Source: an uncultured beta proteobacterium
Lineage (GTDB): Bacteria; Pseudomonadota; Gammaproteobacteria; Burkholderiales; Burkholderiaceae_C
Assembly (NCBI GenBank): GCA_903870955.1
Contig: CAIQEX010000370.1
Location: forward strand, 1-19,071
DNA length: 19,071 nt
Direction: 5' to 3'
Shown: piece by piece, positions 8,702 through 16,319 of the stretch
How positions within the stretch are numbered: the stretch's first letter is position 1
How the letters are laid out: every line of letters starts with the position of its first letter
Made by a program: the position numbers and the translations under genes
The notes under the pieces: model-generated
What the model was told of the DNA's origin: nothing
The model's database searches: none
The model's input: only the letters and a program-made list of their open reading frames with translations

Positions 8702-8715
8702 TCGATACAGATCAA
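8702..8715 (+). promoter_or_regulatory. FNR/Anr-type box upstream of hupS
   Basis: TCGAT-ACAG-ATCAA matches the FNR consensus TTGAT-N4-ATCAA at nine of ten positions. The centre is about 106 bases before the hupS ATG. If FNR activates from a class II position (-41.5), transcription would start near 8750, giving a ~65-base leader; the -10 area there is poor. FNR-family control of hup genes under low oxygen is known in rhizobia; it is inferred here. Confidence 0.5.
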
Positions 8716-8763
8716 GGGCTTACAGCGCCACCCCCGGACTTTCCCTAGGCTTCGACAAGTTGG

Positions 8764-8776
8764 CTCAAATGTTGAG
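8764..8776 (+). repeat. Small dyad in the putative hupS leader
   Basis: CTCAA (8764-8768) and TTGAG (8772-8776) are complements around ATG. In RNA the loop would be only three bases. It may lie in the 5' leader of hupS and has no clear function. Confidence 0.2.
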
Positions 8777-8814
8777 TAACAGCTGGCACACAACCATTTT
8801 TGGAGCCAGCCACC

Positions 8815-9888
8815 ATGGAGACGTTTTACGAGGTCATGCGCCGTCAGGGCATATCGCGGCGCAGTTTGCTGAAGTACTGCTCACTTACCGCCACTTCCCT
8901 GGGGCTGGCACCTTCCTTTGTGCCGCAAATTGCCCACGCCATGGAGACCAAGCCACGCACGCCGGTGCTGTGGCTGCATGGCCTTGAGTGCACCTGCTGC
9001 TCTGAATCGTTCATCCGCTCGGCCCATCCACTGGCCAAGGATGTGGTGCTCTCGATGATCTCGCTGGACTACGACGACACGCTGATGGCCGCCGCCGGAC
9101 ACCAGGCCGAGGCCATCCTCGACGAGATCATGACCAAGTACAAGGGCAACTACATTCTGGCGGTCGAGGGCAACCCGCCGTTGAATGAAGACGGCATGTT
9201 TTGCATCCAGTCCGGTAAACCCTTTATCGACAAACTCAAGCGCGTCGCCAAGGATGCCAAGGCCGTGATCGCCTGGGGCTCGTGTGCTTCCTGGGGTTGC
9301 GTGCAGGCCGCCAAACCCAACCCGACGCAGGCCACGCCGATCCACAAAGTGATTACCGACAAGCCCATCATCAAGGTGCCGGGCTGCCCGCCGATTGCCG
9401 AGGTGATGACCGGTGTGATTACCTACATGCTGACCTTTGACAAGATCCCCGAACTGGATCGCCAGGGTCGGCCCAAGATGTTCTATAGCCAGCGCATTCA
9501 CGACAAATGCTATCGCCGCCCGCACTTCGACGCGGGCCAGTTTGTCGAGGCCTTTGATGATGAGGCCGCACGCAAGGGCTACTGCCTCTACAAGATGGGC
9601 TGCAAGGGTCCAACCACCTACAACGCCTGCTCCACGGTGCAGTGGAATGACGGCACCAGCTTCCCGATCAAGGCCGGTCACGGCTGCATTGGCTGCTCGG
9701 AAGATGGCTTCTGGGACAAGGGCTCGTTCTACGAACGCCTGACCGACATCCACCAGTTTGGCGTGGAAGGCAATGCCGACAAGATTGGTGGCACCGTCGC
9801 CGGCGTCGTCGGCGCAGCCGTGGTGGCGCATGCCGCCGTCTCGGCCATCGCGCGGGCCAGCAGTGGCCGCCCCGAAAGCAAATCTTAA
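8815..9888 (+). CDS. hupS: Uptake [NiFe]-hydrogenase small subunit, O2-tolerant type
   Basis: A 357-residue electron-transfer subunit. It begins with a Tat signal, core SRRSLLK at residues 14-20, with likely cleavage after IAHA (42). The proximal cluster motif is C59-T-C61-C62; C157, C162 and C191 complete it. C61 and C162 are the two extra cysteines of group 1d enzymes that build the 4Fe-3S cluster giving oxygen tolerance. Later ligands fit the distal cluster (H229, C232, C257, C263) and the medial cluster (C272, C291, C294). A hydrophobic helix at 324-348 anchors the enzyme on the periplasmic face. ATG 8815 is chosen over the TTG at 8800 because TGGAG (8801-8805) sits at the right distance and METFYEV is the familiar start of the family. 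It is the first gene of the operon. Confidence 0.98.
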   Translation: METFYEVMRRQGISRRSLLKYCSLTATSLGLAPSFVPQIAHAMETKPRTPVLWLHGLECTCCSESFIRSAHPLAKDVVLSMISLDYDDTLMAAAGHQAEAILDEIMTKYKGNYILAVEGNPPLNEDGMFCIQSGKPFIDKLKRVAKDAKAVIAWGSCASWGCVQAAKPNPTQATPIHKVITDKPIIKVPGCPPIAEVMTGVITYMLTFDKIPELDRQGRPKMFYSQRIHDKCYRRPHFDAGQFVEAFDDEAARKGYCLYKMGCKGPTTYNACSTVQWNDGTSFPIKAGHGCIGCSEDGFWDKGSFYERLTDIHQFGVEGNADKIGGTVAGVVGAAVVAHAAVSAIARASSGRPESKS

Positions 9889-9909
9889 AGCGGCACAAGG
9901 AACACCACC

Positions 9910-11763
9910 ATGGCTTACGAAACCCAAGGCTTCAACCTCGACAACAGCGGCCGCCGCATTGTGGTCGACCCGGTCACGCGCATCGAAGGGCATATGCGCT
10001 GCGAGGTCAATCTGGACAAGAACAACGTCATCCGCAACGCCGTCTCCACCGGCACCATGTGGCGCGGGCTGGAGGTCATTCTCAAGGGCCGCGATCCACG
10101 CGATGCCTGGGCCTTTGTCGAGCGCATCTGCGGTGTCTGCACCGGCACCCACGCGCTGACCTCGGTGCGCACGGTGGAAGATGCGCTGGGCATCAAGATC
10201 CCCAAGAACGCGCACCTGCTGCGCGAGTTGTTTGACAAGACCCTGCAGGTGCACGACCACGTGGTGCACTTCTACCACCTGCACGCGCTGGACTGGGTGG
10301 ATGTGGTGTCGGCGCTCAAGGCCGATCCGAAAAAGACCTCGGACCTTCAGCAACTGGTTTCACCCAGCCACCCCTTGAGTTCACCTGGCTATTTCCGCGA
10401 CCTGCAGACACGCCTGAAGAGGTTTGTCGAGAGCGGCCAGCTCGGCCCCTTCTCGAATGGCTACTGGGGCTCCAAAGCCTACGTGCTGCCGGCCGAGGCC
10501 AACCTGATGGCGGTGGCGCATTACCTGGAAGCGTTGGACCTGCAAAAAGACTGGGTCAAGATTCACACCATCATCGGTGGCAAAAACCCGCACCCCAACT
10601 TCCTGGTCGGCGGCATGCCCTGCGCCATCAACATCGATGGCAATGGCGCCGCCGGTGCCCCCATCAACATGGACCGGCTGAACTTCATCAAGGCGCGCAT
10701 CGACGAGATGAACACCTTCGTGCAAAACGTCTACCTGCCCGATGTGCTGGCCATCGGCACGCTCTACAAGCATGCGGGCTGGCTGTACGGCGGTGGTCTG
10801 TCGGCGACCAATGTGATGGACTACGGCACCTTCTCCAAGGTCAACTACGACAAGAGCACCGACCAACTTCCGGGCGGCGCCATCATCAATGGCAACTGGG
10901 ACGAAGTGCTGCCGGTGGACCCGCGCGACCCCGAGCAGATTCAGGAATTCGTCACCCACAGCTGGTACAAATACGCCGATGAAACCAAGGGCCTGCACCC
11001 TTGGGACGGCGTGACCGAACCCAACTACAAACTCGGCGACAAGACCAAGGGCACGCGCACCAATATCGAGGAGATTGACGAGAGCGCCAAGTATTCCTGG
11101 ATCAAATCACCGCGCTGGCGCGGCCACGCCATGGAAGTGGGCCCGCTGTCGCGCTACATCCTGGCCTATGCCCACGCCAAGAAGGGCAACAAATACGCCA
11201 CCAGGCCCAAGGAGCAACTGGAGTTCTCGGCCATGATGGTCAACAGCGGCATCCCCAAAGCGCTGGGCCTGCCTGAGACCCAGTTCACCCTGAAGCAACT
11301 GTTGCCCACCACGATTGGCCGCACCCTGGCACGCTGCCTGGAAGGCCAGTACTGCGCCGAGATGATGGTGGACGACTACAACGAACTGGTCGCCAACATC
11401 AAGGCTGGCGACACCGCCACCGCCAACGTCGAAAAGTGGGACCCAGCCTCCTGGCCCAAGGAAGCCAAGGGTGTGGGCACCGCAGCCGCACCGCGTGGCG
11501 CACTGGCCCACTGGATCCGCATCAAGGACGGCAAGATCGACAACTACCAGTGCGTGGTACCCACAACCTGGAACGGCAGCCCGCGTGACCACAAGGGCCA
11601 GATCGGCGCCTTTGAGGCCAGCCTGATGAACACGCCCATGGTGAACCCCGAGCAACCGCTGGAAATCCTGCGCACCCTGCACTCCTTCGACCCCTGCCTG
11701 GCCTGCTCGACCCACGTGATGAGTCCGGACGGTCAGGAGATGGCCAACGTGACGGTCCGCTAA
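9910..11763 (+). CDS. hupL: Uptake [NiFe]-hydrogenase large subunit
   Basis: A 617-residue catalytic subunit that oxidises H2 at a Ni-Fe(CN)2CO centre. The metal ligands are the N-terminal RICGVC (C74, C77) and the C-terminal DPCLAC (C596, C599). The tail after STH (H602) is 15 residues, [15 protein letters not shown], which the protease HupD removes once nickel is in place. RIEGH near residue 24 and a full-length frame argue for an intact enzyme. It has no signal peptide of its own and is exported bound to HupS through the Tat pathway. AAGGAA (9897-9902) precedes the ATG, 21 bases after hupS. Confidence 0.98.
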   Translation: MAYETQGFNLDNSGRRIVVDPVTRIEGHMRCEVNLDKNNVIRNAVSTGTMWRGLEVILKGRDPRDAWAFVERICGVCTGTHALTSVRTVEDALGIKIPKNAHLLRELFDKTLQVHDHVVHFYHLHALDWVDVVSALKADPKKTSDLQQLVSPSHPLSSPGYFRDLQTRLKRFVESGQLGPFSNGYWGSKAYVLPAEANLMAVAHYLEALDLQKDWVKIHTIIGGKNPHPNFLVGGMPCAINIDGNGAAGAPINMDRLNFIKARIDEMNTFVQNVYLPDVLAIGTLYKHAGWLYGGGLSATNVMDYGTFSKVNYDKSTDQLPGGAIINGNWDEVLPVDPRDPEQIQEFVTHSWYKYADETKGLHPWDGVTEPNYKLGDKTKGTRTNIEEIDESAKYSWIKSPRWRGHAMEVGPLSRYILAYAHAKKGNKYATRPKEQLEFSAMMVNSGIPKALGLPETQFTLKQLLPTTIGRTLARCLEGQYCAEMMVDDYNELVANIKAGDTATANVEKWDPASWPKEAKGVGTAAAPRGALAHWIRIKDGKIDNYQCVVPTTWNGSPRDHKGQIGAFEASLMNTPMVNPEQPLEILRTLHSFDPCLACSTHVMSPDGQEMANVTVR

Positions 11764-11799
11764 CCCCAAAGTCACTGCACTCTTTTTGTGGAGAACCCC

Positions 11800-12402
11800 A
11801 TGCGCTTCCTGTCTCAAAAATCCCTTCGTACAGCCGCCTTGCTGAGCCTGCTGGCAACGGCTGGCGCGGCACAGGCCCATACCGGCCACGGCACGTCCAG
11901 CCTGTTTGAGGGCCTGACCCATCCGCTCGGTGCGGACCACCTGCTGGCCATGGTCGCTGTCGGCCTCTGGTCGGCCACGGCTCTGCCTGCGGGCAAGGTC
12001 TGGCAGGGCCCGGCCACCTTCATGCTGGCCCTGGTGGCGAGTGCCACGCTCGGCATGCTGGGCTTGAGCGTGCCCTTTCTGGAGCCGTTGATTGCCCTGA
12101 GCGTCGTGTTGTTTGGTGCGTTGCTGGTGATGAGTCCCCTGCAGGTGCCTGCCACTTTGGGCCTGGGCTTGGTGGCCGCAGCAGCTTCGTTGCACGGTCT
12201 GGCACATGGTGCAGAAGCACCGGTCTCCGGCTTTGCCACGTATGCCGTTGGCTTCCTGCTGACCACGGCGGTGTTGCACGCCACGGGCGCTGCTGCCGGG
12301 CTGGGACTGCGCCGCTACCTGGCACGCCAAAGCGACTGGTTGCTGGCCACTGCGGGCGGCCTCCTGGGCGGTGCCGGTCTGGTTATGGCCGCTTCCCTCT
12401 AA
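11800..12402 (+). CDS. hupE: HupE/UreJ-family nickel permease
   Basis: A 200-residue inner-membrane protein of the HupE/UreJ family, which mediates diffusion or uptake of Ni2+ for hydrogenase or urease. An N-terminal signal-like segment ends at AQA (26), exposing HTGHG. The signature HPLGADH (H41, D46, H47) follows, with about six hydrophobic helices and a second SLHGLAHG motif. The ATG at 11800 is preferred over the GTG at 11788 because GGAG (11790-11793) lies just before it. In rhizobial hup clusters hupE sits after hupD; here it lies between hupL and hupC. Confidence 0.93.
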   Translation: MRFLSQKSLRTAALLSLLATAGAAQAHTGHGTSSLFEGLTHPLGADHLLAMVAVGLWSATALPAGKVWQGPATFMLALVASATLGMLGLSVPFLEPLIALSVVLFGALLVMSPLQVPATLGLGLVAAAASLHGLAHGAEAPVSGFATYAVGFLLTTAVLHATGAAAGLGLRRYLARQSDWLLATAGGLLGGAGLVMAASL

Positions 12403-12446
12403 TGCCTTGTATTGCAGTTTGAAGTGAACTTCTCCCAGGAGAAAAC

Positions 12447-13190
12447 ATGAATACGACTACCAGCAGCATCGCCACCGATGACCTGCACGCGGCCATGCCG
12501 ACTGAGGAAGCCGAGCTCGCGCGCAGCGGTTCGGTGCGCTCCATCTATGTCTACGAGGCACCGGTGCGCATCTGGCACTGGACCAACGCCCTGGCGATTA
12601 CGGTGCTCAGCGTCACTGGCTACTTCATTGGCTCGCCACCGCCCTCGCTCTCGGGCGAAGCCAGCGCGCATTTCCTGATGGGCTACATCCGCTTTGCCCA
12701 CTTTGCCGCCGCCTATGTATTTGCCATCGGCTTGCTGGGCCGCATCTACTGGGCCATCGTTGGCAACAGCCATGCGCGTGAGTTGTTCAGCGTGCCGCTC
12801 CTCGATGCCAATTACTGGCACGAGATGCTGGCCATGCTCAAGTGGTACAGCTTCATGGGGCCACGCCCCGGCCCGTATGTGGGCCACAACCCGATGGCGC
12901 GCTTTGCCATGTTCTTCGTTTTTTTGTTCACCGCCATCTTCATGGTCTTTACCGGCTTTGCCATGTACGGTGAGGGCTCGCAAATGGGCTCCTGGGCCGA
13001 GCGCCTGTTTGGCTGGGTGATCCCGTTCCTGGGTCAGTCGCAGGACGTGCACACCTGGCACCACCTGGGCATGTGGGTCATCATCACCTTCATCCTGGCC
13101 CACGTCTATGCCGCCATCCGCGAAGACATCATGGGTCGCCAGAGCATTGTGAGCACCATGATCTCCGGCGAGCGCACCTTTAAAGATTGA
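12447..13190 (+). CDS. hupC: Ni/Fe-hydrogenase b-type cytochrome subunit
   Basis: A 247-residue di-heme cytochrome b of the HupC/HyaC/HoxZ family. It anchors the HupSL dimer and passes electrons to the quinone pool. Four membrane helices lie at about 46-62, 81-103, 151-174 and 205-224. Probable heme histidines are H44 (RIWHW), H85 (RFAHF), H205/H206 (HTWHH) and H219 (LAHVY). AGGAGA (12437-12442) directly precedes the ATG. A small dyad GAAGT-GA-ACTTC (12421-12432) lies in the 44-base gap after hupE. The stop is followed almost at once by the HigA-type gene. Confidence 0.96.
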   Translation: MNTTTSSIATDDLHAAMPTEEAELARSGSVRSIYVYEAPVRIWHWTNALAITVLSVTGYFIGSPPPSLSGEASAHFLMGYIRFAHFAAAYVFAIGLLGRIYWAIVGNSHARELFSVPLLDANYWHEMLAMLKWYSFMGPRPGPYVGHNPMARFAMFFVFLFTAIFMVFTGFAMYGEGSQMGSWAERLFGWVIPFLGQSQDVHTWHHLGMWVIITFILAHVYAAIREDIMGRQSIVSTMISGERTFKD

Positions 13191-13200
13191 CGTGACCGCG

Positions 13201-13548
13201 ATGGCCTTAAGCAACGTGCGCTCACTGCGCGCACCCGCAGGTGTACCCACCCGGCAGCCGACCCATCCGGGTCGCTTCCTGGCGCGGCACTACCTGGGGC
13301 CGCTGGCCATCTCGCAAAGCCGTGCGGCGCGCCTGCTGGGTGTGTCGCGCCGGCGCATGCATGAACTCACGCAAGGCCAGCGCGCGATGTCGCCCGACAC
13401 CGCCATCCGCTGCGCCATGGCCTTTGGCGTGCGTGCGGATTTCTGGCTCTCTCTCCAGTCCAATTGGGATTGCTTCCAAGCCTGGAGGAGACTTAGATCC
13501 CCCACGCTTATCACCGCGCGCACGCACGCACCTCTCTCCCATCCCTGA
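13201..13548 (+). CDS. HigA-type HTH protein without visible toxin
   Basis: A 115-residue protein (118 if the GTG at 13192 is used). It has the HigA/VapI antitoxin pattern: HPGRFLARHYL at the start, an HTH around SQSRAARLLGVSRRRMHELTQGQR, then MSPDTAIRCAMAFGVRADFWLSLQSNWD. The last ~20 residues are not family-like. HigA proteins normally bind DNA as dimers and neutralise a HigB RNase, but no higB lies on either side (hupC and hupD), so it looks like an orphan regulator. It starts within 11 bases of the hupC stop and probably relies on translational coupling, as no Shine-Dalgarno is clear. Its site inside the operon suggests, but does not prove, a role in hydrogenase gene control. Confidence 0.82.
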   Translation: MALSNVRSLRAPAGVPTRQPTHPGRFLARHYLGPLAISQSRAARLLGVSRRRMHELTQGQRAMSPDTAIRCAMAFGVRADFWLSLQSNWDCFQAWRRLRSPTLITARTHAPLSHP

Positions 13549-13566
13549 CACCGCGACAACCCTGCC

Positions 13567-14241
13567 ATGAACACTTCCACGTCTGAAATCAGCTGCCACC
13601 CCTCGGGTGACAGTTCCGCTTCTGAGCACATTCTGGTGCTGGGCATCGGCAATGTGCTGTGGGCCGACGAGGGCTTTGGTGTGCGCTGCGTCGAGACGTT
13701 GCAACGCCTCTGGCAATTCGCCCCGCAAGTGGAGTTGATGGACGGTGGCACGCAGGGCTTGTACCTGCTGCACAACGTGCAGTCGGCGACCAAGTTGTTG
13801 ATTTTTGATGCCATCGACTACGGCCTCGAACCCGGCACGTTGAAGGTGATTGAAAACGACGATGTGCCGCGCTTCATGGGCGCCAAGAAAATGAGCCTGC
13901 ACCAGACCGGTTTTCAAGAGGTGCTGAGCGTGGCCCAACTCACCGGCCATTACCCCGAACAGGTGGTGCTGATCGGCTGCCAGCCCGAGGAGTTGGACGA
14001 CTATGGCGGCAGCCTGCGCCCCGTGGTGCGCAACGCCATGGACGCAGCCCTCAACCTGGGCCTGCAGCGCCTGCGCGATTGGGGCGCAGCGCCCGTGCTG
14101 CGCGATATGCCGTTGCCCGAAGACGCCACGCTGACCGGCGCCATGCTGACGCTCGACCGCTACGAAAGCGAACGCCCCAGCGCCGAGACCGCCTGCCGCA
14201 TCGGCGATGACCGCTTCATCCCCATGCCAGAGAAGGGCTGA
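13567..14241 (+). CDS. hupD: Hydrogenase maturation endopeptidase
   Basis: A 224-residue protease of the HybD/HupD/HyaD family that cuts the C-terminal tail of HupL after nickel insertion. Nickel-sensing residues correspond to E35 (LWADEGFG), D81 (IFDAIDYG) and H112 (SLHQTG), equivalent to E16, D62 and H93 of E. coli HybD. The family opening LVLGIGN is at 23-29. The first ~20 residues are an extra serine/threonine-rich extension. It follows the HigA-type gene by 18 bases and has no strong ribosome site. Confidence 0.95.
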   Translation: MNTSTSEISCHPSGDSSASEHILVLGIGNVLWADEGFGVRCVETLQRLWQFAPQVELMDGGTQGLYLLHNVQSATKLLIFDAIDYGLEPGTLKVIENDDVPRFMGAKKMSLHQTGFQEVLSVAQLTGHYPEQVVLIGCQPEELDDYGGSLRPVVRNAMDAALNLGLQRLRDWGAAPVLRDMPLPEDATLTGAMLTLDRYESERPSAETACRIGDDRFIPMPEKG

Positions 14242-14289
14242 TATGGCGCCCCCAAGCACAGCTTGTTCGCAGCCATCCGGGGAGGCGCT

Positions 14290-14610
14290 ATGTGCATAGG
14301 CATCCCCATGCAGGTCATCGCGGTGGAGGAAGGCTTCGCCCAGGTCCAAGGCCGTGGTGAGTTCCGCCGCATCAAGACCACGTTGATCGGCGACTGCGCG
14401 GTGGGCGACTGGCTGCTGACCTTCATCGACGATGCGCGCGAAATCATCAACGCCGAGCGCGCCCTGGAAGTCAACGCCACGCTGGACCTGCTACAGGCCG
14501 TGATGGACGGTGGCCTGTCCGCCGGCAGTCGCGGTGACACGGAAGCCGGCTTTGCCCTGCCCTCGGCCATGAGCGCCGCAGACCTGAAACATTTAACCGG
14601 CCAGGCCTGA
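14290..14610 (+). CDS. hupF: HypC/HupF-family hydrogenase chaperone
   Basis: A 106-residue HypC-family protein beginning MCIGIP; Cys2 is the residue that holds the Fe(CN)2CO unit or the large subunit in this family. HupF proteins differ from HypC by a longer C-terminus, as here, and are known to protect HupL during maturation in oxygen. The ATG at 14290 is fixed by GGGGAGG just before it and by the need for Cys2; an upstream TTG (14263) would hide this. It lies between hupD and hupG, as in other hup clusters. Confidence 0.93.
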   Translation: MCIGIPMQVIAVEEGFAQVQGRGEFRRIKTTLIGDCAVGDWLLTFIDDAREIINAERALEVNATLDLLQAVMDGGLSAGSRGDTEAGFALPSAMSAADLKHLTGQA

Positions 14611-14624
14611 CCGGCCAGGCCCGA
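14597..14624 (+). repeat. 14-bp tandem duplication across the hupF stop
   Basis: CCGGCCAGGCCTGA (14597-14610) is followed directly by a copy with one change (14611-14624). The first copy contains the hupF stop TGA. The pair can also fold GGCCTG (14604-14609) with CAGGCC (14616-14621). No T-run follows, so it may tune messenger stability or be a slippage duplication. Confidence 0.6.
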
Positions 14625-14651
14625 AATCAACCCCAACTATTGGAGCAACCC

Positions 14652-15137
14652 ATGACAACCTCAGACACCGCAACCGAAGTCGAAGCCCACCCTCTGCTGG
14701 CCCAACTGGTGGCACGCCACGGTCGGTGGGTGGATGCTGAAAATATCGCCGACTGGCGCGTCAACCAGGAGGGCGACAACGTGTTGCTGTTTGCCGGAGA
14801 TCCGATTCGTTTTCCCGAAGCACTCGATGTGGCGGTGGTGCTGCCCGAGTTGCAAAAAGCCAGCAAGTCCTCCGGCAAGCCGTTTGCCATCGCCGTGGCC
14901 GTGCCGGAGGGTGCCGAGGCGCTGGCGCTGAAGTTCGGCTCGAACCGCTGGCCCACGCTGATGTTTTTTCGTGATGGCCAGTACGTCACCACGCTCAGCG
15001 GCATGCACGACTGGAGTGATTACCTGAACCTGCTGGCACAAGCGCTGGACATGCCCGTGAGCCGCGCACCCACGGTGGGCATACCGGTGGTCAGCGCCAC
15101 TTTCAACGCCGGTGGCAACAGTTCCACTTGCCACTGA
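14652..15137 (+). CDS. hupG: HupG/HyaE-family hydrogenase accessory protein
   Basis: A 161-residue protein with a thioredoxin-like fold pattern (VLLFAGDP, then NRWPTLMFFRDGQYV at about 100-115) but no CxxC active site. The only cysteine is near the C-terminus. HyaE/HupG proteins are thought to act as chaperones for the small-subunit Tat precursor, not as redox enzymes. The ATG at 14652 is supported by TGGAG (14641-14645); the TTG at 14640 is less likely. Confidence 0.9.
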   Translation: MTTSDTATEVEAHPLLAQLVARHGRWVDAENIADWRVNQEGDNVLLFAGDPIRFPEALDVAVVLPELQKASKSSGKPFAIAVAVPEGAEALALKFGSNRWPTLMFFRDGQYVTTLSGMHDWSDYLNLLAQALDMPVSRAPTVGIPVVSATFNAGGNSSTCH

Positions 15138-15187
15138 ATCGGCCCGAAAAAATCACACCACAACCCTCTTCAGAACGCGAGAACGCC

Positions 15188-16087
15188 ATGAACTTTATGC
15201 ACTACAGCAAGCCCTTTCCGATTCCTGTGATCGCTGACCTGGGCATTGGCACGCACCAGGAAGACGAGACGCTGGACTACCTCACCATGCCCAAAGACAT
15301 GGCCACCTACCGCGCGCCATTGCTGCCCGAACCGGAAGAAATTGCCGGGCACGAACCCGTCAAGGCGGTGCTCAAGAGCGTGCTGGCGGCCCTGCAACAA
15401 ATCACCGGGGATGGTGCTGCAGCAGAGCAGACCCAGCGCATTTCGCTGAATGGTCTGGCCGCCGCCGACCTCACGCTGATCAACCAGATTCTGGGTGAAG
15501 GCGAAGTCAGCGCCCAGGTGCGTCTGGAGGGCGAGGAGCCCACGGTCCGCATTCAGGAATCGGTGTTTGCGGGCGTCTGGCGCGTGATCGAAACCCTGGA
15601 CGATGGCGCACTGCGTGACAGCATCGAAGTCGGTGCGGTGCCCGCCGTGCTGCGTGAAACTGCGCAGGAAGATGGCAGCGCCGGCGTCACAGTCCCACTC
15701 GCACCGAATCTGTCGCCGGTCGGCAGCAACGCACCCAGCGTGCTGTTTGAACTGGAAGACCAGCGCCGCCGCTGGCAGAGTGGCCAGGTACCGCATGTGG
15801 TGAACCTGAGCCTGCTGCCACTCACCGTGGACGACATCGGTTACATGGATTTGCGCCTGGGCACAGGCCGGGTGCTGATCCTGTCGCGCGGCTATGGCAA
15901 CTGCCGCATCACCAACAGCTGCGTGCCCCACACCTGGCGCGTGGTGTATTACAACTCGCAGGACACCGTCATCCTCAACGCGGTGGAAGTCACCGACATG
16001 CCCGATGTCGCCTGCGCCGCGCAAGAGGATTTGCGCGACTCGCTGGAGCGGCTGCAGGAAGTCATCGAATGGGTCGACCAGTCTTGA
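15188..16087 (+). CDS. hupH: HupH/HyaF-family hydrogenase maturation protein
   Basis: A 299-residue protein of the HupH/HyaF family. It has the typical acidic first half (TLDYLTMPKDMATY near residue 30) and the conserved end SRGYGNCRI with the cysteine-containing NSCVPHTWRVVYYNS. In rhizobia HupH is needed for hydrogenase maturation, probably at the small-subunit iron-sulphur stage; the exact reaction is unknown. ATG 15188 begins MNFMHYSKPFPIPV, the familiar family start, with GAGAA as a weak ribosome site; a TTG at 15128 inside hupG is rejected. Confidence 0.92.
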   Translation: MNFMHYSKPFPIPVIADLGIGTHQEDETLDYLTMPKDMATYRAPLLPEPEEIAGHEPVKAVLKSVLAALQQITGDGAAAEQTQRISLNGLAAADLTLINQILGEGEVSAQVRLEGEEPTVRIQESVFAGVWRVIETLDDGALRDSIEVGAVPAVLRETAQEDGSAGVTVPLAPNLSPVGSNAPSVLFELEDQRRRWQSGQVPHVVNLSLLPLTVDDIGYMDLRLGTGRVLILSRGYGNCRITNSCVPHTWRVVYYNSQDTVILNAVEVTDMPDVACAAQEDLRDSLERLQEVIEWVDQS

Positions 16088-16094
16088 GCACTCC

Positions 16095-16319
16095 ATGAGC
16101 GCGATCAACGGCCAGCAATTTGAAGGCAGCTATCTGGGCGACCGCACGCGGTTGCCTCTGGATGCGCGCCTGGAGTGCAAGATCTGCTGGTGGGTCTATG
16201 ACCCGGTCGAGGGCGACCCGCAGTGGCAGATCGAACCCGGCACGCCTTTTGCCAACCTGCCCGCGCACTGGCGTTGCCCGCAATGCGACGGCGCAGCCGA
16301 GCAGTTTCTGGTGCTGTGA
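16095..16319 (+). CDS. hupI: Hydrogenase-associated rubredoxin
   Basis: A 74-residue rubredoxin. The single Fe is held by CKIC (C28, C31) and CPQC (C61, C64), with the family features VYDPVEGD and WRCPQC. The double tryptophan after the first pair (CWWVYDP) is typical of the hup-linked form. HupI-type rubredoxins are proposed to help small-subunit cluster assembly or protect it in air. The gene begins 7 bases after hupH, and its TGA overlaps the hupJ ATG by one base. Confidence 0.95.
   Translation: MSAINGQQFEGSYLGDRTRLPLDARLECKICWWVYDPVEGDPQWQIEPGTPFANLPAHWRCPQCDGAAEQFLVL

Larger units (their letters stand above)
8255..8814. other. Divergent intergenic control region, 560 bp
   Basis: No convincing gene is present; the short open frames here lack family features. 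The stretch is visibly richer in A and T than the flanking genes. It separates the chemoreceptor (minus) from hupS (plus) and contains the dyads listed separately at 8302-8324, 8552-8595, 8581-8599, 8607-8623, 8637-8657, 8675-8688 and 8764-8776, plus the FNR-like box at 8702-8715. No sigma-54 -24/-12 element with correct GG-N10-GC spacing was found upstream of hupS. Confidence 0.75.

Noticed and set aside
8784..8800. Possible sigma-54 promoter (TGGCAC)
   Set aside because: The -24-like half is present but the expected GC at -12 is TT, and it lies too close to the hupS start.
8881..10353. Long reverse-strand open frame opposite hupS and hupL
   Set aside because: It lies antisense to two certain genes in GC-rich DNA, has no recognisable domain, and its low-complexity His/Ala/Val content is typical of shadow frames.
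13222..14349. Reverse-strand open frame opposite the HigA-type gene and hupD
   Set aside because: The sense strand holds conserved proteins; the reverse product has no recognised domain.
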